A stretch of DNA of 64,000 nucleotides, from the NCBI GenBank assembly GCA_025352125.1, contig JANXTZ010000033.1:33481-97480 (forward strand), given 5' to 3'. Shown here in pieces: positions 49,841 through 58,179 of the stretch. Made by a program: the position numbers and the translations under genes. Within the stretch, counting starts at the first letter, position 1. Each line of letters starts with the position of its first letter. This DNA comes from Deinococcales bacterium (lineage in GTDB: Bacteria; Deinococcota; Deinococci; Deinococcales; JAAFIG01). The notes beneath the pieces were generated by a model that was given only the letters and a program-made list of their open reading frames with translations, was not told the origin of the DNA and did not search any database.

Positions 49841-49971
49841 AATAACCTCCCGCCCCAAAAGGGGCAATTCCAGACGTTGTTTTTGCTGTGTTGCGAGCAC
49901 AGTATAAGCTGCCACTCGACCATATGAACAGTCGTGATTTTGGACCACCTGATTTGAAGAGGCTTAACGAT

Positions 49972-51060
49972 TTAGACGTTAAACAAGAAATGCACCACAT
50001 CTCCGTCTTTCATCACGTATTCTTTGCCTTCAGTCCGCACCCAACCTTTGGCTTTGGCGTTCACATTGCCGCCAGCTTCCACCAGTTTGTCCCATTCCAC
50101 GACTTCGGCACGAATAAACCCGCGTTCGATGTCGCTGTGAATTTCGCCTGCGGCTTGTGGCGCTTTCGTGCCCTCTTTGACCGTCCAAGCCCGTACTTCT
50201 TTCTCGCCACTGGTAATCATGGTAATCAATCCCAGCGCCTTGTAACCCACGTGTACCAGTCGCTCGAGTCCTGATTCGGTCAAACCCAGTTCCTCGAGAA
50301 ACACAGCGGCGTCTTCATCGCTTAAATCTGCGATTTCACCTTCGATTTGGGCGCTGATTTTCACGACGGCAGCACCTTCTTTGGCGGCAAGTTCACGGAC
50401 TTTTTTAACGTGTTCGTTGTCTTCACTCAAACTGGCTTCGTCAACGTTGGTCACATATATCACGGGTTTGCTGGTGATTAAACTGAGTTCTTTGGGGACT
50501 TCAATGCCCGTCAGACGCGCTGGAATGCCTTTGGAAAGTGGCTCGAGTAACGCCTCGACTGTTGCCAGCAACTCTGCATCCTCTTTGCTGTTCTTGGCGG
50601 TTTTACGCAGTCTGTCCACGCGCCGCTCTAAGGTTGCCAAATCGGAAAGTGCCAGCTCGAGGTTGATGGTTTCGATGTCGTCGAGTGGGTCGATTTTTCC
50701 TGCGACGTGAATGATGTCGTTGTTTTCAAAGCAACGAACCACGTGCGCGATGGCGTTGACCTCGCGGATGTTGGCAAGAAACTGATTGCCCAAACCCTCG
50801 CCTTTGCTTGCGCCTTTGACCAGCCCTGCAATGTCCACAAATTCGACAGCCGTCGGAATAATTGGCGGGACACGATCCCCTTTGGTAAAAACCTTGGACA
50901 GTGCCTCGAGCCGGTGGTCAGGCAGCGGCACAACCCCAATGTTCTTGTCAATCGTTGCAAACGGATAATTTGCCGCTTCGACCCCAGCTTTGGTAATGGC
51001 GTTAAACAGCGTTGATTTTCCGACGTTTGGCAGTCCGACAATTCCAATTCCCAATCCCAT
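49972..51060 (-). CDS. ychF: Redox-regulated GTPase/ATPase YchF (OLA1 family)
   Basis: This 362-residue Obg-related P-loop NTPase binds ATP and associates with ribosomes in stress responses. The G1 motif is GLPNVGKST, with a coiled-coil insert at about 130-200 and a C-terminal TGS domain ending in EYVMKDGDVVHFLFNV. Start 51060 (MGLGIGIVG) has GGAGG at 51066-51070. Its last 17 codons are duplicated in decayed form at 45123-45185, on the far side of the liv operon. Confidence 0.97.
   Translation of the reverse strand: MGLGIGIVGLPNVGKSTLFNAITKAGVEAANYPFATIDKNIGVVPLPDHRLEALSKVFTKGDRVPPIIPTAVEFVDIAGLVKGASKGEGLGNQFLANIREVNAIAHVVRCFENNDIIHVAGKIDPLDDIETINLELALSDLATLERRVDRLRKTAKNSKEDAELLATVEALLEPLSKGIPARLTGIEVPKELSLITSKPVIYVTNVDEASLSEDNEHVKKVRELAAKEGAAVVKISAQIEGEIADLSDEDAAVFLEELGLTESGLERLVHVGYKALGLITMITSGEKEVRAWTVKEGTKAPQAAGEIHSDIERGFIRAEVVEWDKLVEAGGNVNAKAKGWVRTEGKEYVMKDGDVVHFLFNV
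49976..50024. repeat. 49-bp direct repeat, right copy (inside ychF 3' end)
   Basis: This is the intact copy, forming the last codons of ychF; its partner is at 45127-45175. The arrangement resembles attachment-site duplication at a gene 3' end, but no integrase is present. Confidence 0.85.
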
Positions 51061-51192
51061 AAGAACCTCCAACTCGAGATTCCCTCGAGAAATTTATTTT
51101 TCAAACTCGAGTATTTTCTCTTGAGCATCAGAGTATACCGTCTGGTGAGCCTGATTACAGCTTGTGTTCCAACGAAAGCCTAGAATGCGATC

Positions 51193-51474
51193 ATGAAAGC
51201 CATTTGGAACGATTCAGTTATCGCCGAGAGCAACGATACCGTCGTGGTGGAAGGCAACCATTACTTTCCAGCAGACAGCGTCAAAACCGAATTCTTGCGC
51301 CCCTCGAGCACCCACAGCACTTGCCCCTGGAAGGGCGTCGCCAGTTACCACTCGCTCGAGGTGGGTGGCAAAGTGAATGCAGATGCGGCTTGGTTTTACC
51401 CAGCGCCAAAAGACGCCGCCAAAGAAATTGCGGGTCGGATCGCGTTTTGGAAGGGTGTCCAAGTTTCGGCTTGA
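51193..51474 (+). CDS. DUF427 family protein
   Basis: This 93-residue protein has the DUF427 pattern: WNDSVIAESNDTVVVEGNHYFP, STHSTCPWKGVASYHSLEV and AAWFYPAPKDAA. Members are small beta-rich proteins of unknown role. TAGAAT at 51181-51186 is 6 nt before ATG 51193, a leaderless promoter. Confidence 0.93.
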   Translation: MKAIWNDSVIAESNDTVVVEGNHYFPADSVKTEFLRPSSTHSTCPWKGVASYHSLEVGGKVNADAAWFYPAPKDAAKEIAGRIAFWKGVQVSA

Positions 51475-51588
51475 ATCTCCAGAATCAGTCCGTACCAAAC
51501 CAATCATTTCTTGAGTATCGCCCCGAAATTTGGGGTTTGTTTATTGCCAACGGCTCTTTGGTCATTCATCTTGCGTTAAACTCGAGTC

Positions 51589-52203
51589 ATGAATGTTGGC
51601 GTTCTGATTTTTCATGAGGTGTCCGAGTTTGAGGTGGCTGGGGTCATGGGCGTTTTTGGCGCAGCTCGAGCTTTCTTACCGCAACCCGAAATTCTCGAGG
51701 GTGAGGTGGCAGAGGGTGTAGAGCCGCCGCCAAATCCGCTCGAGGTCTTCACGCTCTCCAAAACCCGAGCCAGCATTCGTGGGGCTGGCGGTTTGGTCAT
51801 GACGCCAACCTATGCCTTCGCAGGAGCGCCACAACCCGATATTTTGGTTGTGCCTGGTGGTTTGGGTGCAGAAAAAATTTCCAAAGATTTGCAAACCAGA
51901 GGGTATTTACGTGCTCAGGCGGCTCGAGTTAAGTATTTGGTATCAATCTCGAGCGGGGCGTTGATACTCGGCGAGGCGAATTTGCTGACCGATTTGGAGG
52001 TCACAACCACGAGGGCGTTGTCTGAAACAATCTGGAAATACAACCCTGGCAATGTGACTGAGTCTAGAGCCAGCAAAAACCCGAATGGACGCTGGTTTGC
52101 CGCATCTGGTTTGGCAGGAGTTGAATTGGCGCTCGAGCTTGTGGTTCTCGGGTTTGATGCTGAAATTGCAGGCAAAACGAGCAGTAATTTGGGCGTAACT
52201 TAA
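51589..52203 (+). CDS. DJ-1/PfpI superfamily protein lacking the nucleophilic Cys
   Basis: This 204-residue flavodoxin-like protein has the PfpI/AraC-N-domain pattern (VLIFHEVSEFEVAGVMGVF, DILVVPGGLGAEKISKD). At the nucleophile elbow it reads VSISSGALILGEA where relatives usually have a Cys (such as S-V-C-T-G), so catalysis by Cys is lost. The altered codon lies inside a CTCGAG site at 51949-51954. TAAACT (51577-51582) lies 6 nt before ATG 51589, a leaderless start. It converges on the kinase with a 4-bp overlap. Confidence 0.82.
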   Translation: MNVGVLIFHEVSEFEVAGVMGVFGAARAFLPQPEILEGEVAEGVEPPPNPLEVFTLSKTRASIRGAGGLVMTPTYAFAGAPQPDILVVPGGLGAEKISKDLQTRGYLRAQAARVKYLVSISSGALILGEANLLTDLEVTTTRALSETIWKYNPGNVTESRASKNPNGRWFAASGLAGVELALELVVLGFDAEIAGKTSSNLGVT

Positions 52204-53009
52204 CCTTCTATCGTGGTGGCTTTGGACAGTGCCGTCAAAATACTCAAGGCGTCTGGATAACGGTTCGCAGGATTTTTCTCGAGCAGTCTTAACGCCACCT
52301 GATCGAGCACGTGCGAGTGCCGCCCTTCGCGCAAACTCGAGGGGTCTGGCGGCGGTTGCGACAGGTGCGCCCGCATGACCTCTTGGGGTTCGCCCTCAAA
52401 TGGGTGCTGACCGGTGATGCCCCAGTAGAGCATCACACCAGCCGAGTACAAATCGGCGGCGGGCGTCAGGGGCAAGCCTCGCACAGCTTCGGGTGAAAGG
52501 TACGCCAGTGTTCCAGGCGTCAGACGGTCGCGGAAAACCTCGTTGCTGGGTCCGCTCAAGTCAAAGTCAAGCAACTTTGCCTCGAGGCTGCCAGGTTTGA
52601 TCCCAGGCGAAACCACGATGTTGTCTGGTTTCAAATCGCGGTGAACAAGACCTTTTTCGTGCATCACCGACAGCCCTTCAAGCACTTGAACAAAAACCTC
52701 GAGAAACTGCTTTAAGCCGTGATACGCGACCCATTCGCTGAAACGCTGCCCGGGTGCGAACGGCATCAAGGTTCCTGGTTGCCCCTCGAGCGTGATGCGC
52801 TCGAGAACGGGATTGAGGTTCTTGTGATGCAAGTCTTTTCCGACCAGAAACTCGCGGTCGGCTCGAGATGCCATTTCGTTGGGGAACAGTTTTACGGCGT
52901 AAGGCGTGCCGAACAGATCAAACGCCAAGTACACGACGCTGCTTGCCCCCCTGGCGATGGGGCGCACAATCGTGTATTTGTCGAGCAGGACCGTGCCAGC
53001 AATTGCCAT
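52200..53009 (-). CDS. Serine/threonine protein kinase (Hanks type), soluble
   Basis: This 269-residue protein is just a kinase domain with no transmembrane or PASTA part. It has a glycine-rich loop ARGASSVVYLA, Lys in YAVKLF, catalytic loop HRDLKPDN, and DFD in place of the usual DFG, then GTLAYLSPEAV and DLYSAGVMLY. The catalytic residues are intact, so it is probably active. TATCAT (53017-53022) lies 7 nt before ATG 53009, a leaderless start. Substrates are unknown. Confidence 0.93.
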   Translation of the reverse strand: MAIAGTVLLDKYTIVRPIARGASSVVYLAFDLFGTPYAVKLFPNEMASRADREFLVGKDLHHKNLNPVLERITLEGQPGTLMPFAPGQRFSEWVAYHGLKQFLEVFVQVLEGLSVMHEKGLVHRDLKPDNIVVSPGIKPGSLEAKLLDFDLSGPSNEVFRDRLTPGTLAYLSPEAVRGLPLTPAADLYSAGVMLYWGITGQHPFEGEPQEVMRAHLSQPPPDPSSLREGRHSHVLDQVALRLLEKNPANRYPDALSILTALSKATTIEG

Positions 53010-53051
53010 TGATTCGATGATAACGCATTCTGGCGCGTGGCGTGGTGGTTT

Positions 53052-54035
53052 TCAGGTTTGGCTCGAGGGACCCAGGCTGGACTTGCCAGAGTTTGAGGGG
53101 TTTTGCGGGGCGCGAACCACCATCAAAACGCCAGCCAGCAACACCAGACCGCCTAGAACAATGCCAAGTCCAGGAATTTCTTTGAACAAAAAAATCGCAG
53201 CCAGGGCGCTGCCGACTGGCTCGAGCAAGACCACCGAGGCGACCACGGCTGGATTCAAGTATTTGACCGCCCAGTTGACGCTGGTGTGACCGATCAATTG
53301 CGGAATCAAACCGAGCAGAAGTATCCAGAGGTAAGTCTCGAGCGGGTATGAAAATGGTTGCAAGCCAAACAAAAATGGCATTGGCGCAAGAACCAGCGCC
53401 GCCGTCCCGTAGGCAATGCCCGCGTAACTGCGCAAACTCAAGCCCAAATGCTGGCTGTTGCGCCCCAGCAAATAGTAGGCAGCGCCCGCGAATGCGCCGA
53501 GCAATGCCAAGCCATCACCCAAGAGTGGATTTTGAAAACCACCAGAACCCGTGGCGTCACCAATGCCTATCAAAATACCGCCAACAAACGTCACCAGCAG
53601 TCCTCTGATGACCATTTGACTGGGTTTTTGTCTTAAAACCAACCAGGCGTAAAGACCGAGCCACAACGGATTTGAGGTGACAATGGCGGTACTGGCGGCT
53701 ATCGAGGTCAAGCCCAGACTGACGATCCAGAATGTGAAATGACAAGCCAAGGCAATTCCGGCAAAAACACCGAGCCTTAGCGCTTTTTGAAAATCTTGAG
53801 GCTTCAGGGTTTTTCGTTCTTGATTCAGGGTTTGAATCCCGAATGGTGAGGCGAACAGGGCAGCCACAAGAATTCTACCCGCCGCGATCACCACGCCAAA
53901 AGTGGCGTTGCTCGAGAGGGACGCCTTGACGGAAAGCCGAATGAAAATCGCGGCAAATGACATGGCAACCAAACCCATTAAAAGCACCGAATTGATTTTG
54001 AGGCGTGACGGTTGACCCGAGGATGCTGGCTTCAC
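53052..54035 (-). CDS. EamA/DMT superfamily transporter
   Basis: This 327-residue inner-membrane protein has ten predicted helices in two EamA repeats (LLMGLVAMSFAAIFIRLSV near the start, then LYAWLVLRQKPSQMVIRGLL). Such proteins export amino acids or other metabolites. The start is GTG 54035, with TAGACT (54043-54048) 7 nt upstream. It is divergent from alaX. Confidence 0.92.
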   Translation of the reverse strand: MKPASSGQPSRLKINSVLLMGLVAMSFAAIFIRLSVKASLSSNATFGVVIAAGRILVAALFASPFGIQTLNQERKTLKPQDFQKALRLGVFAGIALACHFTFWIVSLGLTSIAASTAIVTSNPLWLGLYAWLVLRQKPSQMVIRGLLVTFVGGILIGIGDATGSGGFQNPLLGDGLALLGAFAGAAYYLLGRNSQHLGLSLRSYAGIAYGTAALVLAPMPFLFGLQPFSYPLETYLWILLLGLIPQLIGHTSVNWAVKYLNPAVVASVVLLEPVGSALAAIFLFKEIPGLGIVLGGLVLLAGVLMVVRAPQNPSNSGKSSLGPSSQT

Positions 54036-54070
54036 AACCCAGAGTCTAACAACCTTTATACTTTTAAGTC
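54036..54070. promoter_or_regulatory. Back-to-back divergent leaderless promoters
   Basis: Only 35 bp separate the two divergent start codons. TAGACT (minus, 54043-54048) serves the DMT gene at 7 nt, and TATACT (plus, 54057-54062) serves alaX at 8 nt. Their -35 regions must overlap each other's coding start. Confidence 0.6.
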
Positions 54071-55258
54071 ATGACACAGACCATCAGCAAGCTGTACCGT
54101 GAAGATTCTTACCTGAAAGAATTTCGTGCCACCGTGCTCGAGGTGGCTCTGGTTTCGGGCAATTCGGAGGTCGTGCTCGATCAAACCGCGTTTTACCCTA
54201 CTGCAGGCGGGCAACCGTTTGACACGGGTTTTTTGGATCAAGCTCGGGTTCTCGAGGTGCGTGAATCAAAAGGGGAGAGCCAGATTGTTCACGTTCTCAA
54301 AGGACAGGTATCGCTCGAGGTCGGTGCGGAGGTAAATGGCGAACTAGATTGGTCGCGGCGTTTTGATCACATGCAGCAACACACGGGCGAGCACATGTTG
54401 GGTCAAGCTTTTTTTCGCCTGAATGCTCACGTGATTGCGGTCAACATGGAACGCGGTATCTGCACGCTCGACCTCGAGCAGACCATCACGGAAGACATGG
54501 CACTCGAGGCTGAAGAAATTTGCAACCAGGCAATTTGGGAAAACCATCAAATCACAACGTATGAAGTCCATGATTCCGAAATTGGCAAGGTTCCACTGCG
54601 GCGCACGCCCAAAGTTTCAGGCATGATTCGCGTGGTGCAAATTGGTGATTTCGATTTCAGCGCCTGTGGCGGCACACACTTGCGCTCGAGCGGTGAAGTC
54701 GGGATGGTCAAAATTCTCAAACTCGAGCGGATCAAATCTGGGGCGACCCGAGTGTATTTTATTTGTGGCTCGAGGTGCTTGAGCGATTACCGCTTCAAAC
54801 ACGATTTTGTCAGCAATCTCGGGCTTAGATTCTCAACCGCATTCGAGCAAGTCCCAGCCCGTACCGAGGCGCTGATAGACGAATTGAGTGCCAGCAAAAA
54901 AGAACTCTCGGGTTTGAAGACGGCGCACGCCGCATTGCTGGCAACAAACTTGCTCGAAAAATCTTTTCCAGTGGTGGTTCACACAATTAAGGATGCCGGT
55001 TTACTGGTGGATTTGGCAAAAGCCATCGCTGCTCGAGCGGGCGCAATCGGGATTTTGGGCGCGATTGATGGCGCTCGAGTCTTGCTTGCGGTGGCTTGCG
55101 GTGCTGGCTCAAGCGTGAATGCCAATGATGTCTTGAAAATTGGCTTGCCGTTTATTGACGGCAAGGGCGGCGGCAAGCCCGACATGGCGCAGGGCAGTGG
55201 AACAAATCTAGATGGTTTGTCGGCGGCACTCGAGGCAATGGCGAACCCGTTGCTTTAA
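54071..55258 (+). CDS. Alanyl-tRNA editing protein AlaX (long form)
   Basis: This 395-residue protein is homologous to the AlaRS editing and C-terminal regions. It hydrolyses Ser- or Gly-mischarged tRNA-Ala in trans. The zinc motifs are complete: His104 and His108 in QQHTGEH, then Cys199 and His203 in CGGTH. A long C-terminal part with a coiled region (about 270-300) and a DHHA1-like domain (GGKPDMAQGSG) makes it the long AlaX type. Its mRNA appears leaderless (TATACT 8 nt upstream). Confidence 0.93.
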   Translation: MTQTISKLYREDSYLKEFRATVLEVALVSGNSEVVLDQTAFYPTAGGQPFDTGFLDQARVLEVRESKGESQIVHVLKGQVSLEVGAEVNGELDWSRRFDHMQQHTGEHMLGQAFFRLNAHVIAVNMERGICTLDLEQTITEDMALEAEEICNQAIWENHQITTYEVHDSEIGKVPLRRTPKVSGMIRVVQIGDFDFSACGGTHLRSSGEVGMVKILKLERIKSGATRVYFICGSRCLSDYRFKHDFVSNLGLRFSTAFEQVPARTEALIDELSASKKELSGLKTAHAALLATNLLEKSFPVVVHTIKDAGLLVDLAKAIAARAGAIGILGAIDGARVLLAVACGAGSSVNANDVLKIGLPFIDGKGGGKPDMAQGSGTNLDGLSAALEAMANPLL

Positions 55259-55599
55259 AGGATTTGTGGCGGCTCGGGCGGCAAGGCTTTTTTCTTTGGT
55301 GGTCCAAAACTGGCAACCACCGCGCCAAGAAGGCCCGCCACCAAGGCGGTCAAGCCGAACAACCGAATGGCGACCAAAACGAAATTCAAGCCGTCCCCAA
55401 GGTCAACAAATTGAAAATCGAAAGAGAGCGTTTCCAAACCAACAACGGTCAAGACTGCGCCAAGCAAACCGAACAACAGTCCCCACAAGCCAACTTTCCA
55501 GCCTCGGATCAGGCGTCCCAAAAGCTTGCGCAGCAACCAGGCAACGGCGAAAGAACCTAAAAAAACCAGGACTTCAATCAAGATTAAACGGGCGCTCAT
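55255..55599 (-). CDS. Small integral membrane protein, unknown function
   Basis: I do not recognise this 114-residue protein. It has three hydrophobic helices (about residues 3-20, 35-55 and 75-100) and a Pro/Lys-rich C-terminal tail. The start 55599 is chosen because TATTGT (55606-55611) lies 6 nt upstream in the leaderless pattern. Its stop overlaps the alaX stop by 4 bp on the other strand. Confidence 0.65.
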   Translation of the reverse strand: MSARLILIEVLVFLGSFAVAWLLRKLLGRLIRGWKVGLWGLLFGLLGAVLTVVGLETLSFDFQFVDLGDGLNFVLVAIRLFGLTALVAGLLGAVVASFGPPKKKALPPEPPQIL

Positions 55600-55895
55600 A
55601 ATCACACAATACGCGGTTTTGTGATTCAAAGTTCCAAGTTTGCCAGAATCTCCTCGAATGGCTGTCGTTGAAAGCTCGAGTTTGAATGAATCACTCAAAA
55701 GTTCTGGATCGCCAAATCTGGGATGCGCGGGCGGAATCGTATTTGACAGCAATCGGATCAACATTTTGGATTAGGATACAGGTCGCTGTTTTTGTCGTGG
55801 GTAATGCTTGACCACCAACTTTGAAGTGTTAAACTCGAGCGCAAGCACAGATGGTGCATGGGTTTCCATCAGGGTCAACCTGTGGAGGAGGACGT
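55600..55895. other. Intergenic region upstream of ABC importer operon
   Basis: This stretch carries the divergent promoter of the small membrane gene at its left end and the importer promoter at 55808-55835. A GGAGGAGG ribosome-binding site lies at its right end. I see no further gene in it. Confidence 0.5.
55808..55835 (+). promoter_or_regulatory. Promoter of ABC importer / monooxygenase operon
   Basis: TTGACC (55808-55813), a 16-bp spacer and TAAACT (55830-55835), with the start codon about 60 bp downstream; this is a conventional leadered promoter. Confidence 0.6.
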
Positions 55896-57188
55896 ATGAA
55901 AGCAAAGAATATTGCAACACTTGCAGCGTTTGGTTTGGCGGCGGGCGCATTGGTGTTATCGGCTGCCACAGCCCAAAGTAAAACCACGATCACCGTGTTT
56001 TTCGGTTCGACTTTTAGACCAGACCTGATGCGCCCAATTTTTGACCGTTTTGAAAAAGCCAATCCTGACATTGAGGTCAAACAAGAACTTGGCGGCGCGA
56101 CCTCAGAATTGCAAAACCAGTACCTGACCACGGTGCTCTCCGCCAAAGACTCGAGTTTGGACGCATTTTTGATCGACGTGATTCGTCCGGCGCAATTTCA
56201 ATCGCAAGGTTGGCTCGAGCCTCTGGACAAGTATTTGGGCGGCTCAGCCAAGACCCAAGAGTTCTTGTCCGGTTACCTGCCAGGACCGATCAATGCCGAC
56301 AAGATTAATTCTCAGATTTGGGCGCTGCCTGCCAGCACCGACACGCAATTTTTGTACTACCGCAAAGATTTGCTCGCCAAATACAACCTCAAAGTGCCCA
56401 AGACCTGGGAAGAGGTCATCTCTCAGGCGCAGACCGTCACCAAGGGCGAAAACAACCCGCAATTGCAAGGTCTTAACTTCCAGGGTGCACCAATTGAGGG
56501 CGCGGTCTGTACCTTCTTGCAGCCATTCTGGGCGGCGGGCGGCGAGTTGCTGCAAAATGGCAAAGTCAATGTCAACACCGAGGCGGGTCGCAAAGCCCTC
56601 AATTTGTGGGTCGGCGCGATCAACACGTCCAAAGTCAGCCCGCTCTCGATGGCTGAAACCCGCACCGACGACTCGAGAAAGATCATGCAGGCAGGCAATG
56701 CCGTGTTCGGTCTGAACTGGTCTTACGCCTGGGCGCACTTCCAGGGCAACAGCCCAGACCCAACCAAGGTCAAGGGTTTGATCGGCGTGGCAAAACTGCC
56801 AAACTTTGCTGGAATAAACGCTTCCAGCGCCAACTGTCAGGGCGGTTGGCAATGGGGACTCAGCAGCTTCTCGAAGAACAAAGAAGCCACGTTTAAACTC
56901 TTGAAATTCATGTCAAGTTCCGACGCCCAAGCCGAACTTTCGATCAAGGGCGGTTTCTTGCCCGTGCGCAAAGCGCTTTACAACAACAGTGCTGTGCTGA
57001 AAGCCAACCCGCATTACACCCAACTCTACCCCGTGATATTGCGTGCCAAGCCGCGTCCGGTGACCGCCAACTATCCAAAAGTCTCAGAGATCATCCGCAC
57101 CAACGTCAATGCCGTGGTCAGCGGTGCAAAAACCACCGATCAGGCGTTGAAAGACATGCAGGCTGGTTTGGAAGGCGTTCTGAAGTAA
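55896..57188 (+). CDS. ABC transporter substrate-binding protein, sugar type
   Basis: This 430-residue exported protein has a signal peptide (MKAKNIATLAAFGLAAGALVL). A family 1 solute-binding fold follows (ITVFFGSTFRPDLMRPIFDRFEKANPDIEV, GWLEPLDKYLGG). It captures a sugar or sugar derivative for the permeases encoded next. Start 55896 follows GGAGGAGG. The terminal monooxygenase gene suggests the ligand could be a sulfonated sugar such as sulfoquinovose or its glycoside (inference). Confidence 0.92.
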   Translation: MKAKNIATLAAFGLAAGALVLSAATAQSKTTITVFFGSTFRPDLMRPIFDRFEKANPDIEVKQELGGATSELQNQYLTTVLSAKDSSLDAFLIDVIRPAQFQSQGWLEPLDKYLGGSAKTQEFLSGYLPGPINADKINSQIWALPASTDTQFLYYRKDLLAKYNLKVPKTWEEVISQAQTVTKGENNPQLQGLNFQGAPIEGAVCTFLQPFWAAGGELLQNGKVNVNTEAGRKALNLWVGAINTSKVSPLSMAETRTDDSRKIMQAGNAVFGLNWSYAWAHFQGNSPDPTKVKGLIGVAKLPNFAGINASSANCQGGWQWGLSSFSKNKEATFKLLKFMSSSDAQAELSIKGGFLPVRKALYNNSAVLKANPHYTQLYPVILRAKPRPVTANYPKVSEIIRTNVNAVVSGAKTTDQALKDMQAGLEGVLK

Positions 57189-57237
57189 CACTCGAGTCTC
57201 GAGGGGGCGTAGTTCCCACCCTTGTAAAGAGGTAACT

Positions 57238-58179
57238 GTGCGTCAACCAGAACTTTCAACCGCGCCCCGCAGTCAAACTCGGGGCGCAACATTTTTAGCA
57301 CGGTTTGTCAGCGGCAATCTACGCGATTCCGAATTGGCAATTTTGTTGCTTGCCCCGAGCGTCGTGCTGCTGGTTGGGATCATGCTGTACCCGATGCTGA
57401 ACGTATTTTTGATGTCTTTACGGGTTCAGAACACACTCGAGCCGAGCATGGTCACGACCGGTTTTGAAAATTTTTCAAGACTTTTGGCCGATAAACGCTT
57501 TCTCGACGCCTTCACCCGTACCATCTGGTTTGGTTTTTTGACCGTGACTGGCTCGTTCTTGATTGGTTTGCCACTGGCACTCCTCGCCAACCTCGAGACG
57601 GGCTGGCGCTGGCTGGTTCGGGTCGCGTTGCTGCTGCCCTGGGCGATGCCGCAGATCATCACTGGCACCATGTTCGCCTGGATGTTCAACTCGCAGTACG
57701 GTGTTTTCAATGACATTCTGGTGCGTCTGGGTTTCGAGCGAATTTACTGGTTGATCCGCCCCGATTCTGCCACCGTGGCATTTGTGTTGACCGTGATCTG
57801 GAAAACCTCGAGTTTTGTCGCGCTGATCTTGCTGGGCGGTTTGCAAAGCATTCCGCTCGAGCTTTCCGAGGCGGCACAGGTGGACGGCGCGACCAGCACC
57901 CAAGTCTTTTGGCGCATCACCCTGCCATTGTTACGTCCCGCGATTGCGGTGGCACTGATCTTCAGAACGCTCTCGGCGCTCCAAGTTTTCGACATCCCGT
58001 ATGCCTTCATGAGCGCTGGTGCGAGTCAGTCGCTCGAGACGTTGGGTGTATACGTGCAAAAGCAAACCGTCGAGTTCACCGATTTTGGGTACGGTTCAAC
58101 CGTCAGCCTCGGACTGTTCGCGCTTTCCTTGGTGATTACCGTGATTTACCTGCGGTTTATCCGCCCGGAGGAATCATGA
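57238..58179 (+). CDS. ABC sugar transporter permease (MalF-like)
   Basis: This 313-residue permease has six transmembrane helices and the EAA loop ELSEAAQVDGATSTQVFWRI, which contacts the ATPase. Start GTG 57238 has AGAGG upstream and lies 49 bp after the binding protein. The second permease overlaps its stop (ATGA). No ATPase gene is in the operon, so a shared MsmX/UgpC-type ATPase is likely used. Confidence 0.94.
   Translation: MRQPELSTAPRSQTRGATFLARFVSGNLRDSELAILLLAPSVVLLVGIMLYPMLNVFLMSLRVQNTLEPSMVTTGFENFSRLLADKRFLDAFTRTIWFGFLTVTGSFLIGLPLALLANLETGWRWLVRVALLLPWAMPQIITGTMFAWMFNSQYGVFNDILVRLGFERIYWLIRPDSATVAFVLTVIWKTSSFVALILLGGLQSIPLELSEAAQVDGATSTQVFWRITLPLLRPAIAVALIFRTLSALQVFDIPYAFMSAGASQSLETLGVYVQKQTVEFTDFGYGSTVSLGLFALSLVITVIYLRFIRPEES

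Noticed and set aside
48656..49927. A 423-codon plus-strand frame.
   Set aside because: Antisense to livK, which has a clear signal peptide, fold motifs and operon context.
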